From positions 3,618,584-3,682,583 of the forward strand of contig CP133159.1 of assembly GCA_030913385.1 (NCBI GenBank): 64,000 nucleotides of DNA, read 5' to 3'. This DNA comes from Cytophagaceae bacterium ABcell3 (GTDB lineage Bacteria; Bacteroidota; Bacteroidia; Cytophagales; Cytophagaceae). A program made the translations under genes and the position numbers. How positions within the stretch are numbered: position 1 is the stretch's first letter; each line of letters starts with the position of its first letter. The notes below the pieces were generated by a model that did not search any database, was not told where the DNA came from, and saw only the letters and a list, made by a program, of their open reading frames with translations. Below, piece after piece: positions 8,752 through 17,226 of the stretch.

Positions 8752-9188
8752 TCAAAGTTTCTCCCTAAAACACCCTGTATATTCATCAATATCATAGCTT
8801 TCATAATAAGGAACCATACCATAATGACTGAGCAATATAAGATTATCCCCTACTATAAAATGGTAATTTGTATAAGGCGCCTTGGTCTGTGGCATCAGGC
8901 GCTCATATTCTTTTAATGAAACCTCTTCTGCATAACCACTCAGTAAACTTCCCTCTGGAATACCAGATATTATATAATATCTGAACTCCAGGTTTCCAGA
9001 CCCATCTAACGCTTTTACTGGGGTATTTAGGGCGCACTGAAAAACGCCCAAAACATTGACCTGTTGATATTTGCATAAAAATCAGGAAGTGTAGGTGCAA
9101 GGGTTTTACGGTTATTTCTTATTCCGTGCACATTAAAGTAACGAGCTTTTAACCCAATACTTTTTTGGGCTAGCCACAAGCGCACAAT
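8752..9188 (-). pseudogene. Possible frameshifted gene remnant
   Basis: Two protein-like minus-strand frames abut here. An upstream frame open from 9188 to a stop at 9027-9029 includes the stretch RKTLAPTLPDFYANINRSMF. A second frame, open from about 9051 to 8752, includes NLEFRYYIISGIPEG and SHYGMVPYYESYDIDEYTG. Neither has a convincing start. Joined by a one-base frameshift near 9030-9050 they would give one protein of roughly 145 residues. I do not recognise the family. The alternatives are that only the 99-codon frame (8752-9051) is a gene, or that the whole stretch is non-coding debris between the two related lipoprotein genes. Confidence 0.3.
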
Positions 9189-9195
9189 CTACTTT

Positions 9196-9242
9196 ATGGC
9201 CTTACATTCGAAGTATTCCAATACGTCTTCATGTAAGGCCAT
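9196..9242. repeat. Long imperfect hairpin with 12-bp perfect arms
   Basis: ATGGCCTTACAT at 9196-9207 is repeated in exact inverse orientation at 9231-9242. The inner 23 bases also pair in part (GAAG with CTTC, TATT with AATA), so nearly the whole 47 bases can fold. It lies between the degraded coding stretch and a small lipoprotein gene, both on the minus strand. There is no T-run next to it, so it is not a convincing terminator. It could be the trace of a small palindromic mobile element. Confidence 0.6.
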
Positions 9243-9268
9243 GCGTATCTTGCACACTTGTGACTTTT

Positions 9269-9577
9269 TCAGCAGGCCCTATTTAGCAAACCTGACTGAA
9301 CACATAAATTTGTATTTTCGACATCTTTTGCCTTTCCATATAAAGATTTTATAATAAATTCTTGATCATAAAAAGCGCTGTTTAAATTCCCTTGACTACT
9401 AAAAAGTTCGCCTTCTTTTATACAAAAAGAGTTAATCAGGGAGTCTTTTGCCAATACTTCGTTGGGCATGGAACCTTGCTGTCCTGAAGATTTTGTTTTA
9501 TCGCTACATTGAGCAAAAAAGATTAATGCGACAAAGCAAAAGACTTTATAATACCTGTTACTAAAAACAATATTCAT
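9269..9577 (-). CDS. Small putative lipoprotein, unrecognised
   Basis: The 102-residue product begins with a hydrophobic signal that ends in a lipobox-like FFAQC (Cys about 24), so it is predicted to be lipid-anchored in the envelope. The mature part is short and polar and ends in LLNRAC. No known domain is recognised. The end of the gene runs into the sequence next to the hairpin at 9196-9242, so the C-terminus may be truncated by an old insertion. It lies between two members of another lipoprotein family in an accessory patch, which weakens the case for a housekeeping role. Confidence 0.5.
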   Translation of the reverse strand: MNIVFSNRYYKVFCFVALIFFAQCSDKTKSSGQQGSMPNEVLAKDSLINSFCIKEGELFSSQGNLNSAFYDQEFIIKSLYGKAKDVENTNLCVQSGLLNRAC

Positions 9578-9609
9578 GAGATCTTTTTATATCAGGGGGA
9601 AAAGCATAA

Positions 9610-10164
9610 TTAATCACACTCAACACAAGGAAAAACTTTTGAGTACGGGACTTCTACAAATGAATTAGCACTTCTATGGTAATACCGCTCATCTTCTTTG
9701 CCATTAAAATACCTGCTGATAAGGTAACGGCGGGGAAACTGCTTATTGTCCAGTATCTTTTCTTTTAAAGAAGTAAAAACTAAAACAAGGTGCTTATTAT
9801 TATGACCAAACTCTTTTGTTAGATGGAAATCATCCAGGTGTTTCATTTTTTTATTCAAATCAGATGTATCTGGTAAGCTCTCATGATAATTATAAAAATA
9901 AAAATAATGGCTATGGCGTGCAGTGTCTACTGTAAGAGTATCCAGGATTCTTAATAAAACACTACTGTCTGAGGGCGTATAATTATATAAGTAAAAGTAA
10001 TCTTCCGCCTGAAAATGCAACTCATCCTGTATGAACGGCTCCATAGAGAAAACATGCCTGACCTCAAATAGCGCATCAGAGGGGTTGCTACAGGATGACA
10101 ATCCCAAAAGAAAAAATAAAACAATGCCTGCTAGTAGTTGCCTGCCAATTACACAAATATTCAT
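9610..10164 (-). CDS. Small lipoprotein, paralogue of the 8113 gene
   Basis: The product (184 residues) has a lipoprotein signal ending in LGLSSC and a mature domain closely matching the 8113-8655 product in order and motifs: EDYFYLYNYTPSD, SHYFYFYNYHESLPDTSDL, FPRRYLISRYFNGK and the C-terminal VFPCVECD. Two copies in opposite orientation within 2 kb, only one of them coupled to a DUF3289-like gene, look like a duplicated envelope partner or immunity family. The two cysteines near the C-terminus are conserved in both copies and could form a disulfide. I do not recognise a named family. Confidence 0.72.
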   Translation of the reverse strand: MNICVIGRQLLAGIVLFFLLGLSSCSNPSDALFEVRHVFSMEPFIQDELHFQAEDYFYLYNYTPSDSSVLLRILDTLTVDTARHSHYFYFYNYHESLPDTSDLNKKMKHLDDFHLTKEFGHNNKHLVLVFTSLKEKILDNKQFPRRYLISRYFNGKEDERYYHRSANSFVEVPYSKVFPCVECD

Positions 10165-10255
10165 AAGCGGCTTTAAATAAAAACAAGATAACTACTAATA
10201 ACCAGTTAGTCAAAGAAATATAACTATTTTAAACACTTAAGATATGCGTCCAATA

Positions 10256-10299
10256 ACCCTGTAGTAGTACCAAGGCATGCCTTGGCACTACTACAGGGT
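10256..10299. repeat. Near-perfect 44-bp palindrome between divergent genes
   Basis: The sequence is self-complementary from 10256 to 10299 with a single mismatched pair. Its centre is the perfect 16-bp palindrome CCAAGGCATGCCTTGG, flanked by CCTGTAGTAGT and ACTACTACAGG arms. It lies between a leftward lipoprotein gene (start 10164) and a rightward gene (start 10381), where no transcription should end. A terminator is therefore unlikely. A regulator site, a cruciform-forming element or a small palindromic repeat are possible. Confidence 0.7.
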
Positions 10300-10380
10300 C
10301 ACATTATTTGCTGATTTTTCCTTAACATTGCAGCTAGTTTCCAGCTTTATTACAGTATAAGACTATTAATCCTGCATTGC

Positions 10381-11010
10381 ATGCGCACTTTAGAAATTGT
10401 CCACGACCATACATTCAATACAACTTCTGCAGAAAACCTATTACAAGACTTTGAGGCCACTGTTCAAGACAAGGTATTTGTGGCCGCTTATGCGCTGGAA
10501 AAGAAAATGCCTGAAGTTGTCCCTCCTTTAGACTATGCAGGCTGGCGACTCAATTGTTTTGACACGTATGATATAGAAGAGCAGTTCAGGGAAAACCAAA
10601 ACACACTGGAAATCCGCAACGACTCAAATCATTTTGATTTCCAGATAGGGAAAAAAGCTTTATCTGACGTTTCGGAGGTTTCGGATATCGGGGACTGGGA
10701 AGATTTGCTCAGACTTGTGCTGGACCACCTTCATGGACCAGACCCTAACACCACAGATTTATACCACTTTCGCAAAAAGGTTTACGACAACCTGATCATA
10801 CCATTTAAGCTCAAAAGAACTGTTTACTTCCCGCTGGACACCTTAGACACGGATTTTTTCCTAAAAAACGGGGTTTTGAGTGCCACTGAAGAACATAAAA
10901 ACAAACAAGACCTGGAGATTAAATCTTTGGATCAAAAAAATATGGAGTTTGAAAACATGGAAAAGCTGTTTTCCACCATTTTTATTGATGAGTATAGAGA
11001 TTTTAGGTAA
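10381..11010 (+). CDS. Hypothetical acidic protein
   Basis: The frame encodes 209 residues from an ATG at 10381. The product is acidic, soluble and has no signal peptide or membrane segment. The last third is charged (TEEHKNKQDLEIKSLDQKN) and probably helical. I do not recognise a family. It is a single gene, divergent from the lipoprotein at 9610 and convergent with the L,D-transpeptidase gene, with the 44-bp palindrome about 80 bases upstream. It belongs to the accessory patch and could be a fragment of a larger protein, though both ends look natural. Confidence 0.55.
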   Translation: MRTLEIVHDHTFNTTSAENLLQDFEATVQDKVFVAAYALEKKMPEVVPPLDYAGWRLNCFDTYDIEEQFRENQNTLEIRNDSNHFDFQIGKKALSDVSEVSDIGDWEDLLRLVLDHLHGPDPNTTDLYHFRKKVYDNLIIPFKLKRTVYFPLDTLDTDFFLKNGVLSATEEHKNKQDLEIKSLDQKNMEFENMEKLFSTIFIDEYRDFR

Positions 11011-11091
11011 TGAAAGCCATCATTACGCATCCAGGTTTAGTATTAGCAGGTCTGCAGCAAGTCAGTAACCACTAAAGGGGCCTTTCCCATT

Positions 11092-12768
11092 TTACAGACC
11101 CGCCATCTCTTTACTTTCCTCTAGTGCGGCAACGGGCGGTTTTTGGTTAAGCGCTTTTAGCAAAACGTCATCACGGTCATAAATATCTTTCCTAAAATGC
11201 ACGATCCCCTCATCATCTGCCCATGTGGTAAGATAAAGCAAATGCACAGCCAAGGGCTTAATATGCACGGTGCGTTCTCTACCTTGCTCAACAACTTTTG
11301 ATATTTGCGCTTTTGTCCACTCTGGTTTATCCTGAAGTAAGTAAGCAGCCAACTCAAGAGGTTTAGCTATGCGGATGCAGCCTGAGCTAAAAGAACGGTC
11401 GGTATGTACAAATAAGTTACGTGTAGGGGTATCATGAATATAAACGCTGTGCTTGTTCGGAAACATGAATTTAACAGCACCCAAAGCGTTGTCTTTGCCT
11501 GGTTCTTGCCTGATACGATAAGGGAAACCTGAAACAGCCGCTTTTTTCCAGTCAATAGTTGCCGGGTCTACTTCGGATCCGTCATTGCGCAACACCTTCA
11601 TGTTTTTTTCCCGAAGATAAGAGGGCTTTTGGACGACTGCGGGTATAACATCTTGCTTCAATATGGTAGGAGGAACAGTCCACGTGGGCGCAAACACCAA
11701 ATGGTTCATGACTGAACTGAAAACAGGGGTTTTCCTAAACGGCTTACCTACTATGGCATCAGAAACAAACACCGCAGTATCATTTTCAACAACCTGGAGC
11801 TCAAAATTTGCAATATTAACTTTTATGTACTTTTTCCCTAGATCATCATTAATCCATCTCCAACGCTCAAGGTTGGCTTCAATAGTAGCAATCCGTTCCT
11901 CTACAGGTATATTTAAAGCTTCAATGGTTGATTTAGACACTACTCCATCTGCTGTTAACCCATTTCTTTTTTGAAAAATGACAACTTGCTCGTGAAGCTT
12001 ACTGGCAAAGATCTTTTCATCTTCCAAATTTTCATAAACATCTCCTTGGGTAACCATGAGCCTTTTCCTCAGCGTAGCGACATCCTCGTGTGTTACTCCT
12101 TTTTGTAGTTTTGGCATAGAAGTTTCAAAACTATCCCAGCCACCACTAGCTTTAACCTCACGATATTTGGCAAGCGCTTTTTTAAGGTTTCTATATTCCC
12201 TATAAGGTGGTACCAAGTTTTTCAGGCTTTCCTCAATAGTATTATTAGTCAAAGCACTATCCACAAATGCCTCCAGGTTAATATCCATCTTTCTTTTTGA
12301 AGCGTTCCACTGTGGATCAATATTTTCAGCATCTAATTTACCTTCAGCCAAGTGGGAGGCTATTACAAACAATGCATCAGTCAGCAACAACTCCAACTCA
12401 ACCACATCTTCAACCTCATAATTCCTAGAATAAAAAACTGTTTCAGCCAAGTTTTCTATCGCTTGTAAGTGATAGTCATTGGGGTGAAGACCGTCTTCCT
12501 CTACATTTTGGATTACCGAAATCATTTGCTCTACCTTCTGCTTATTTCCCCATCTTTTCAGAACAACATCTTCATCCATATCATAAAGATCGGCTATAAG
12601 TTCTGGGTTAAAAATAACCCTCCCTTGGGCACTATCCTCAGTGATTGAGACAAACTTAACACGAAAGTTATCGGAAAACTCTGCTTGCGCATCTTTCCGG
12701 GTACAACTCAATAAAACACTGAAAGAAAGTCCAGCTAGGATGAAAACAGTCTGCAATCTTAAAAACAT
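11092..12768 (-). CDS. L,D-transpeptidase, YcbB-like lipoprotein
   Basis: The enzyme forms or edits 3-3 cross-links or attaches proteins to peptidoglycan. The start is followed by a signal ending in VLLSC (Cys22), so it should be lipid-anchored in the envelope. A peptidoglycan-binding segment is seen at about 255-285 (VVIFQKRNGLTADGVVSKST). The YkuD catalytic domain runs from about 315 to 475, with His445 in YIHDTP, His455 in FVHTDR, and the catalytic Cys464 in SSGCIRI. Length (558) and the scaffold-plus-lid layout match the large YcbB type. It stands alone, upstream (on its strand) of nothing obvious, and converges on the hypothetical gene at 10381. Confidence 0.9.
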   Translation of the reverse strand: MFLRLQTVFILAGLSFSVLLSCTRKDAQAEFSDNFRVKFVSITEDSAQGRVIFNPELIADLYDMDEDVVLKRWGNKQKVEQMISVIQNVEEDGLHPNDYHLQAIENLAETVFYSRNYEVEDVVELELLLTDALFVIASHLAEGKLDAENIDPQWNASKRKMDINLEAFVDSALTNNTIEESLKNLVPPYREYRNLKKALAKYREVKASGGWDSFETSMPKLQKGVTHEDVATLRKRLMVTQGDVYENLEDEKIFASKLHEQVVIFQKRNGLTADGVVSKSTIEALNIPVEERIATIEANLERWRWINDDLGKKYIKVNIANFELQVVENDTAVFVSDAIVGKPFRKTPVFSSVMNHLVFAPTWTVPPTILKQDVIPAVVQKPSYLREKNMKVLRNDGSEVDPATIDWKKAAVSGFPYRIRQEPGKDNALGAVKFMFPNKHSVYIHDTPTRNLFVHTDRSFSSGCIRIAKPLELAAYLLQDKPEWTKAQISKVVEQGRERTVHIKPLAVHLLYLTTWADDEGIVHFRKDIYDRDDVLLKALNQKPPVAALEESKEMAGL

Positions 12769-12933
12769 AAACCTGGCGTATCAAGAGCATTTACTCTTGT
12801 TAGTGATTAATTTAGAAAAATAGAAAAACTATTTGAGAAGTTCAATAAAAGAATATTAGTTCTCAACAATACCATGAGTATCTCTAAGAGCGGAAAGAAC
12901 AAAGGCCAAAAAAAACTACGGTTAAAAATAAAA

Positions 12934-12967
12934 AAAGCGCTTAAAGTATTATTACTTTAAGCGCTTT
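12934..12967 (-). terminator. Rho-independent terminator after tRNA-Thr
   Basis: A perfect 15-bp stem (AAAGCGCTTAAAGTA with its inverse) around a 4-base loop. On the minus strand it is followed by a T-rich run. It starts 8 bases beyond the 3-prime end of the tRNA gene, so it ends the tRNA transcript. Confidence 0.85.
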
Positions 12968-12974
12968 CAAAATT

Positions 12975-13050
<76 letters not shown>

Positions 13051-13110
13051 TTAACTCCGTTTTGATGATGCAAAGGTACATTCTTTTCTTTAACCTGCAA
13101 ACATTTTCGG

Positions 13111-14943
13111 TCATTTTTTATACTCAGAAATAATTTTTTTCTGCTCTTTAAGCTCATCTAATTCTTTATGAGCTTGTTGTATTTTATTTTCAAAATCAGC
13201 TTTTAATTTGTCGGCATTTTTAGAGTTACCAAAGAACTCAATATTGTTTGTCCACAAATCGATTTGCCCCTTCAACTGGCCAATTTTTTTGTTTATATCA
13301 GACTCTGTACGGTTCAATTTGTTCTGTCCGGCTGGTACATTTTTCAAAGCACCTACCTTAAGCATCAATTTCACCTTTTCTTTTTCTTTATCACCTTCCG
13401 TATCCAAGTTTGCCAGCAAAGTATCTACTGCACTTTTATAGCGAGCTTGAATAGACTTGATTTCGCTTTTAGGAACAAAACCAATGTTGGCAAAAGCCTC
13501 TTGTAAGTTCTGGAAATCTTCAACATCAAGGTCATCTTCCTCGGCCAATGCTTCTATTTTATCACAAATCTCCTGTTTTTTCTTGAGGTTTTCATGATAC
13601 GCTTTTTCTTCTTCTGCTAGAAACTCTCTTTTTCTGTTAAAGAAATGGTCACAAGCTGTCTTAAAGCGTTTAAAAATAGCATCCTTTTGTTTGATAGGCA
13701 CAGGCCCTATCCCCTCCCACTGCTTTTGAAGATCTTTAAGCGTGCGTGCGGTATTTACAAAATCGCCATCGTCTTTAAGGGCTTCTGCTTGTTCACATAG
13801 CTCCACCTTTTTCTTAAGGTTTTCCACCTTCACAGACTCAAGCTCTTTAAAGAATTTTTCTTTGTTATGGAAAAAAGCCTTACAAGCAGACCAGAAACGT
13901 TTAGAAGCTTCTTTAGACTTTTCCTGAGGCACTGCCCCCGCTTGCTTCCACTCTACCTGAAGGTTCAAAACTTCAGATGTTTTCTCTTTCCACTCATCTA
14001 TGCGTTCGGTAGAAAACTCTGCGTATGGCAGCATCTTTTCAATTACTGCAAGTTTCTTTTTATAATTTTCCTCAAGGTTAGCCTTTTGGTTTCTAAATAG
14101 CTCGTTGCGTTTTTCATAAAGCTTATCAGAGGCCGACTTAAACCGAAGCCATAAATTTTCCTGTTCTTCACGTGGCACCGGACCAATATGCTTATAATCA
14201 TTGTGAAGGTTTTTAAGCTCTTTTATAGCCTCCAAAACGTTAGTTTCTTCCAGTAGCTTTTCTGCCTTTTCGCACAATTCTACCTTAGCTTCTAAGTTCT
14301 TCTTGCGATCCAGTTCCTTCAGTTCAAAATAGATGCTCCTATTATTGTAGAAACGCTCTACCAAAGCATTATAACTAGCCCATAGGTCTTGAACATAAGC
14401 GCCCGGAACGGGGCCAATGGCTTTCCATTCTTCCTGAATTTCTTTAAGGGAAGTAATACTAGTATTGGTCTCTTCGCTAGAAATCAGGTTACGCAACTTT
14501 TCCAGAAGCTCATTTTTTATGGCAAGGTTCTTTTCTTTTTCCTTTTCAAATTTGCTAAAGTGGTTGCTAACCTCCTCTTTCAGTTTATCAAACAAAGAAT
14601 AAAACTTTTTAGAAAGGTCGTCCAGTTTGTAACTGAAACCTGTTTCATCACCACCTTCATTGAGGTAGTTTTCAAAAGCCTCTGCCCGTTCGGCTTCAAT
14701 AATATTATCAAAATTAGCTTTAACTTCTTTTAAAAAGGAACCAGCACGAACATAGTTACCATCGACACGGTAAGTTTCTATGACCCTGAGCAGATCTGCC
14801 TTGGAATAGTCGCTGTAGTCTTCGTTAGCGTTATCTCCCTCATCCTGATAGTCGTTGTCTTCAGGATGTCTTCCAGACTTAACCGGTTGGTTAATGTCCT
14901 GCAGATTTTTTTTGCCTTCAAGAATTTCTTTGTCAGAACTCAT
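13111..14943 (-). CDS. DUF349-repeat protein
   Basis: The 610-residue protein is mostly charged helix and contains at least five DUF349 modules of about 75 residues. Each has a W-x-x-x-G-x-V-P core: EEWKAIGPVPG (about 168), NDYKHIGPVPR (about 245), VEWKQAGAVPQ (about 330), KQWEGIGPVPI (about 405) and ANIGFVPKSE (about 475). The N-terminal 60 residues are acidic and low-complexity, and the last 80 form a likely coiled coil. DUF349 proteins are widespread in Bacteroidetes as cytoplasmic proteins of uncertain function. It lies 31 bases downstream of the YqgE gene, so the two may be co-transcribed. Confidence 0.85.
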   Translation of the reverse strand: MSSDKEILEGKKNLQDINQPVKSGRHPEDNDYQDEGDNANEDYSDYSKADLLRVIETYRVDGNYVRAGSFLKEVKANFDNIIEAERAEAFENYLNEGGDETGFSYKLDDLSKKFYSLFDKLKEEVSNHFSKFEKEKEKNLAIKNELLEKLRNLISSEETNTSITSLKEIQEEWKAIGPVPGAYVQDLWASYNALVERFYNNRSIYFELKELDRKKNLEAKVELCEKAEKLLEETNVLEAIKELKNLHNDYKHIGPVPREEQENLWLRFKSASDKLYEKRNELFRNQKANLEENYKKKLAVIEKMLPYAEFSTERIDEWKEKTSEVLNLQVEWKQAGAVPQEKSKEASKRFWSACKAFFHNKEKFFKELESVKVENLKKKVELCEQAEALKDDGDFVNTARTLKDLQKQWEGIGPVPIKQKDAIFKRFKTACDHFFNRKREFLAEEEKAYHENLKKKQEICDKIEALAEEDDLDVEDFQNLQEAFANIGFVPKSEIKSIQARYKSAVDTLLANLDTEGDKEKEKVKLMLKVGALKNVPAGQNKLNRTESDINKKIGQLKGQIDLWTNNIEFFGNSKNADKLKADFENKIQQAHKELDELKEQKKIISEYKK

Positions 14944-14974
14944 TGTGATAAGGGTTTTGTTGTTCCTAATAGGT

Positions 14975-15550
14975 TTAGTTTAGTCTCGGATCTATGGGGT
15001 AATTAGACATCATCTTATATTTACCCCCTTTTTTCTGTAACATAAAGCGCCACATATCACCAGGTGTAGTATCAAAGATATCACCAGAATTGGCTTCTGC
15101 CACGATCCATGCATTTTCTTCAAGCTCTTCGTCCAACTGACCTTCGCCCCATCCTGAATAACCAAGGAAGAACCTGATGTCAGCGGTATTGAGCTGCTTA
15201 GTATTAATAAGATATTTGAGTTGTTCATAGTCTCCACCCCAGTACAAATTATCCATTACCTCTACTGACCCTTCAAGTGGAAAATTGTTTCGATAAATAA
15301 AATGTAAAGAATCTTGCCCTACAGGCCCACCCATATATAACATCTCATCAAAATCGTCTACGCCTGCTAATACAGCTTCTAAAGTAAGTATCGTTGGCTT
15401 GTTCAGGATAAACCCAAAGGCACCTTGTTCATTGTTTTCACAAAGAAGTATTACACTCCTTTCAAAACTATTGTCCCCTAAATAAGGTTCTGATAATAAT
15501 ATGTGCCCTTTACTTACCATAATACTAATTAAATTTATACGACGGGACAT
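14975..15550 (-). CDS. YqgE/AlgH family protein (UPF0301)
   Basis: The conserved family core is clear: GHILLSEPYLGDNSFERSVI, then GAFGFILNKPT, LYMGGPVGQD, FFLGYSGWGEGQL, and a C-terminal MWRFMLQKKG. Proteins of this family (AlgH in Pseudomonas) have no settled biochemical role. At 191 residues it is of usual length. An internal ATG at 15520 (MVSKGHI) follows a more AT-rich leader, fits the family N-terminus better than 15550, and may be the real start. It is divergent from pdxH and followed by the DUF349 gene. Confidence 0.88.
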   Translation of the reverse strand: MSRRINLISIMVSKGHILLSEPYLGDNSFERSVILLCENNEQGAFGFILNKPTILTLEAVLAGVDDFDEMLYMGGPVGQDSLHFIYRNNFPLEGSVEVMDNLYWGGDYEQLKYLINTKQLNTADIRFFLGYSGWGEGQLDEELEENAWIVAEANSGDIFDTTPGDMWRFMLQKKGGKYKMMSNYPIDPRLN

Positions 15551-15679
15551 ATAACCCCAGCCGGCTCAAATCCTATACCTAATTTAATTTAACAATAATA
15601 AATCTGACAGTCAAACAATCCAAATAATTTGTACGAACAAATGTTTGTGATTTAATATGTACTTTAAACAGTTGTACAT

Positions 15680-15687
15680 TATATTTG
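15680..15687 (+). promoter_or_regulatory. Candidate -7 promoter element of pdxH
   Basis: TATATTTG fits the Bacteroidetes -7 consensus TAnnTTTG and lies 19 bases before the pdxH start codon. No TTTG was found at the usual distance further upstream, so only half of the promoter is supported. Confidence 0.4.
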
Positions 15688-15706
15688 TTCAGGAAAAACG
15701 AAAATC

Positions 15707-16357
15707 ATGAGCAAAGCAAACCTTAACTTAGCTGATATCAGAAAAGACTACAAAAAGAAGTCATTGTCTGAAGAAGAAACAACATATAAACCATTGGATC
15801 AGTTTTCTCAATGGCTTAATGAGGCCATCACTGCTAATGTTTGCGAACCCACTGCCATGAATTTTTCCACAGTTTCTAAAGATTGCAGACCAACTTCAAG
15901 AATTTTACTGCTTAAAGAAGTTAACGAAAAAGGACTGGTCTTTTTTACAAACTACCAAAGCAGAAAAGGAAAAGAACTGGAAGAAAACCCAGCGGGATGC
16001 ATCACTTTTTTTTGGCCAGAACTTGAAAGACAGGTGCGTATAGAAGGGTTTGTTGAAAAAATTTCTGAAGAAGAGTCTGAAAAATACTTTAAATCTAGGC
16101 CATTTTTAAGTAGGGTCGGTGCAACTATTTCTCCACAAAGCACTGAAATTTCTAAAGAGGTGCTTGAAAAAAAGTTTGAGGAAGCCCAAAATACCTATAG
16201 TGAAGAAAATCTTCAAAAACCTGAACACTGGGGCGGTTTCTGCTTGATACCTGACTATTTTGAGTTTTGGCAAGGTAGGCCCGGAAGGCTACACGACAGG
16301 ATTTGCTATAAATCGTCAGGTGAAAATGAGTGGGTAAAAGCCCGGTTGGCACCTTAA
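15707..16357 (+). CDS. pdxH: Pyridoxamine 5-phosphate oxidase
   Basis: PdxH uses FMN and oxygen to oxidise pyridoxine or pyridoxamine 5-phosphate to pyridoxal phosphate. The FMN-binding stretch SRILLLKEV...FFTNYQSRKGKEL is at about 64-90, with the conserved block ERQVRIEGFVEKIS at about 107-120. The C-terminal active-site segment FEFWQGRPGRLHDRI (about 183-197) is also present, and the chain ends in the typical RLAP. The length of 216 residues is standard. It is transcribed alone, and its last 4 bases overlap the convergent bshB1 gene. Confidence 0.96.
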   Translation: MSKANLNLADIRKDYKKKSLSEEETTYKPLDQFSQWLNEAITANVCEPTAMNFSTVSKDCRPTSRILLLKEVNEKGLVFFTNYQSRKGKELEENPAGCITFFWPELERQVRIEGFVEKISEEESEKYFKSRPFLSRVGATISPQSTEISKEVLEKKFEEAQNTYSEENLQKPEHWGGFCLIPDYFEFWQGRPGRLHDRICYKSSGENEWVKARLAP

Positions 16358-17070
16358 AGCAGGTCAAAAAGGTTTTTTACCCCAACCCTCTGGCGACAAG
16401 TAAAGCCTTCACCGTATTTTACACCAATATAATGCCCGTATTCCATAGCGCGAGCTTCTACAAATTTTAAAAACTCAGGTGAGGAAATATAGGTTTCCGG
16501 TTCATCATTTTCAGGGTTGTAAAATTGGCTTTTATAAGCTAATATCGATTTTACCTTTTCATCCCAAAAGTCAGAAATATCCACGATCAAATCAGGCTTA
16601 ATATATCTGTCTTGAATAAAGTTATAGACTTTTCTAGGCCTCCAAGCTGCCTGGCTTTCTCCATCAAGAGAAGTTTTTATTTTTCGCAATCCAGATAAAA
16701 AACTAGCCTCTGCTACAAGATCAGAAGCCCTGCCATGGTCTGGATGCCTATCTTCTATAGCATTGGCAATAACGATTTCAGGCTGAAATTTCCTGATAAT
16801 ACGAATTACAGAAAGTAAATGATCTTCATCTATAGTAAAAAAACCATCCCTAAAACCTAGGTTTTCCCTTGCTGAAAGCTTTAAAATCTCAGAAGCATCA
16901 TCTGCTTCTTGTAGTCTTAACTCTGCATTGCCCCTAGTACCAAGCTCCCCCTGTGTTAAATCAACAACACCTACTTTTTTACCCATGGCAATATGAGATA
17001 AAATGGTTCCACTACATCCCAACTCAGCATCATCAGGGTGAACCGAAAAGACTAATATATCAAGTTTCAT
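16354..17070 (-). CDS. bshB1: Bacillithiol biosynthesis deacetylase BshB1
   Basis: BshB1 removes acetyl from GlcNAc-malate in the second step of bacillithiol synthesis. It is a PIG-L fold enzyme, with the zinc motif HPDDAELGC near residue 11 and DRHPDHGRASDL near 126. The N-terminal VDLTQGELGTRG block and a length of about 238 residues are typical of BshB1 rather than of other LmbE proteins. The ATG at 17070 is used, because the preceding in-frame codon is TTG. It is close to trxB on the same strand, which fits a role in thiol redox balance, and convergent with pdxH. No bshA or bshC is in the window. Confidence 0.9.
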   Translation of the reverse strand: MKLDILVFSVHPDDAELGCSGTILSHIAMGKKVGVVDLTQGELGTRGNAELRLQEADDASEILKLSARENLGFRDGFFTIDEDHLLSVIRIIRKFQPEIVIANAIEDRHPDHGRASDLVAEASFLSGLRKIKTSLDGESQAAWRPRKVYNFIQDRYIKPDLIVDISDFWDEKVKSILAYKSQFYNPENDEPETYISSPEFLKFVEARAMEYGHYIGVKYGEGFTCRQRVGVKNLFDLL

Positions 17071-17191
17071 CAATAATTAACTACAGTACAAAAACAATCG
17101 TAAAAAGAAGTTCCTTTCTATTACACGTAGAGGTTTAGAATTGTTTTTGCTTTTGACAAATAAACAGGAAAGGATACAAAGGAAAAGCAGC

Positions 17192-17216
17192 AGCCTCTTC
17201 TGGAACAGAAGAGGCT
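17192..17216 (-). terminator. Stem-loop after trxB
   Basis: An 11-bp stem (AGCCTCTTCTG with its inverse) around a 3-base loop, starting about 10 bases beyond the trxB stop. The following T-run on the minus strand is short (CTTTTCC), so termination efficiency is uncertain. Confidence 0.6.
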
Positions 17217-17226
17217 ACTGTATATA

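Noticed and set aside
8668..8916. Plus-strand frame after the first lipoprotein gene
   Set aside because: It is antisense to the more protein-like minus-strand frame at 8752-9051 and has no recognisable features.
10256..10299. Palindrome as a rho-independent terminator
   Set aside because: Both flanking genes start here and run away from it, and there is no T-run on either side.
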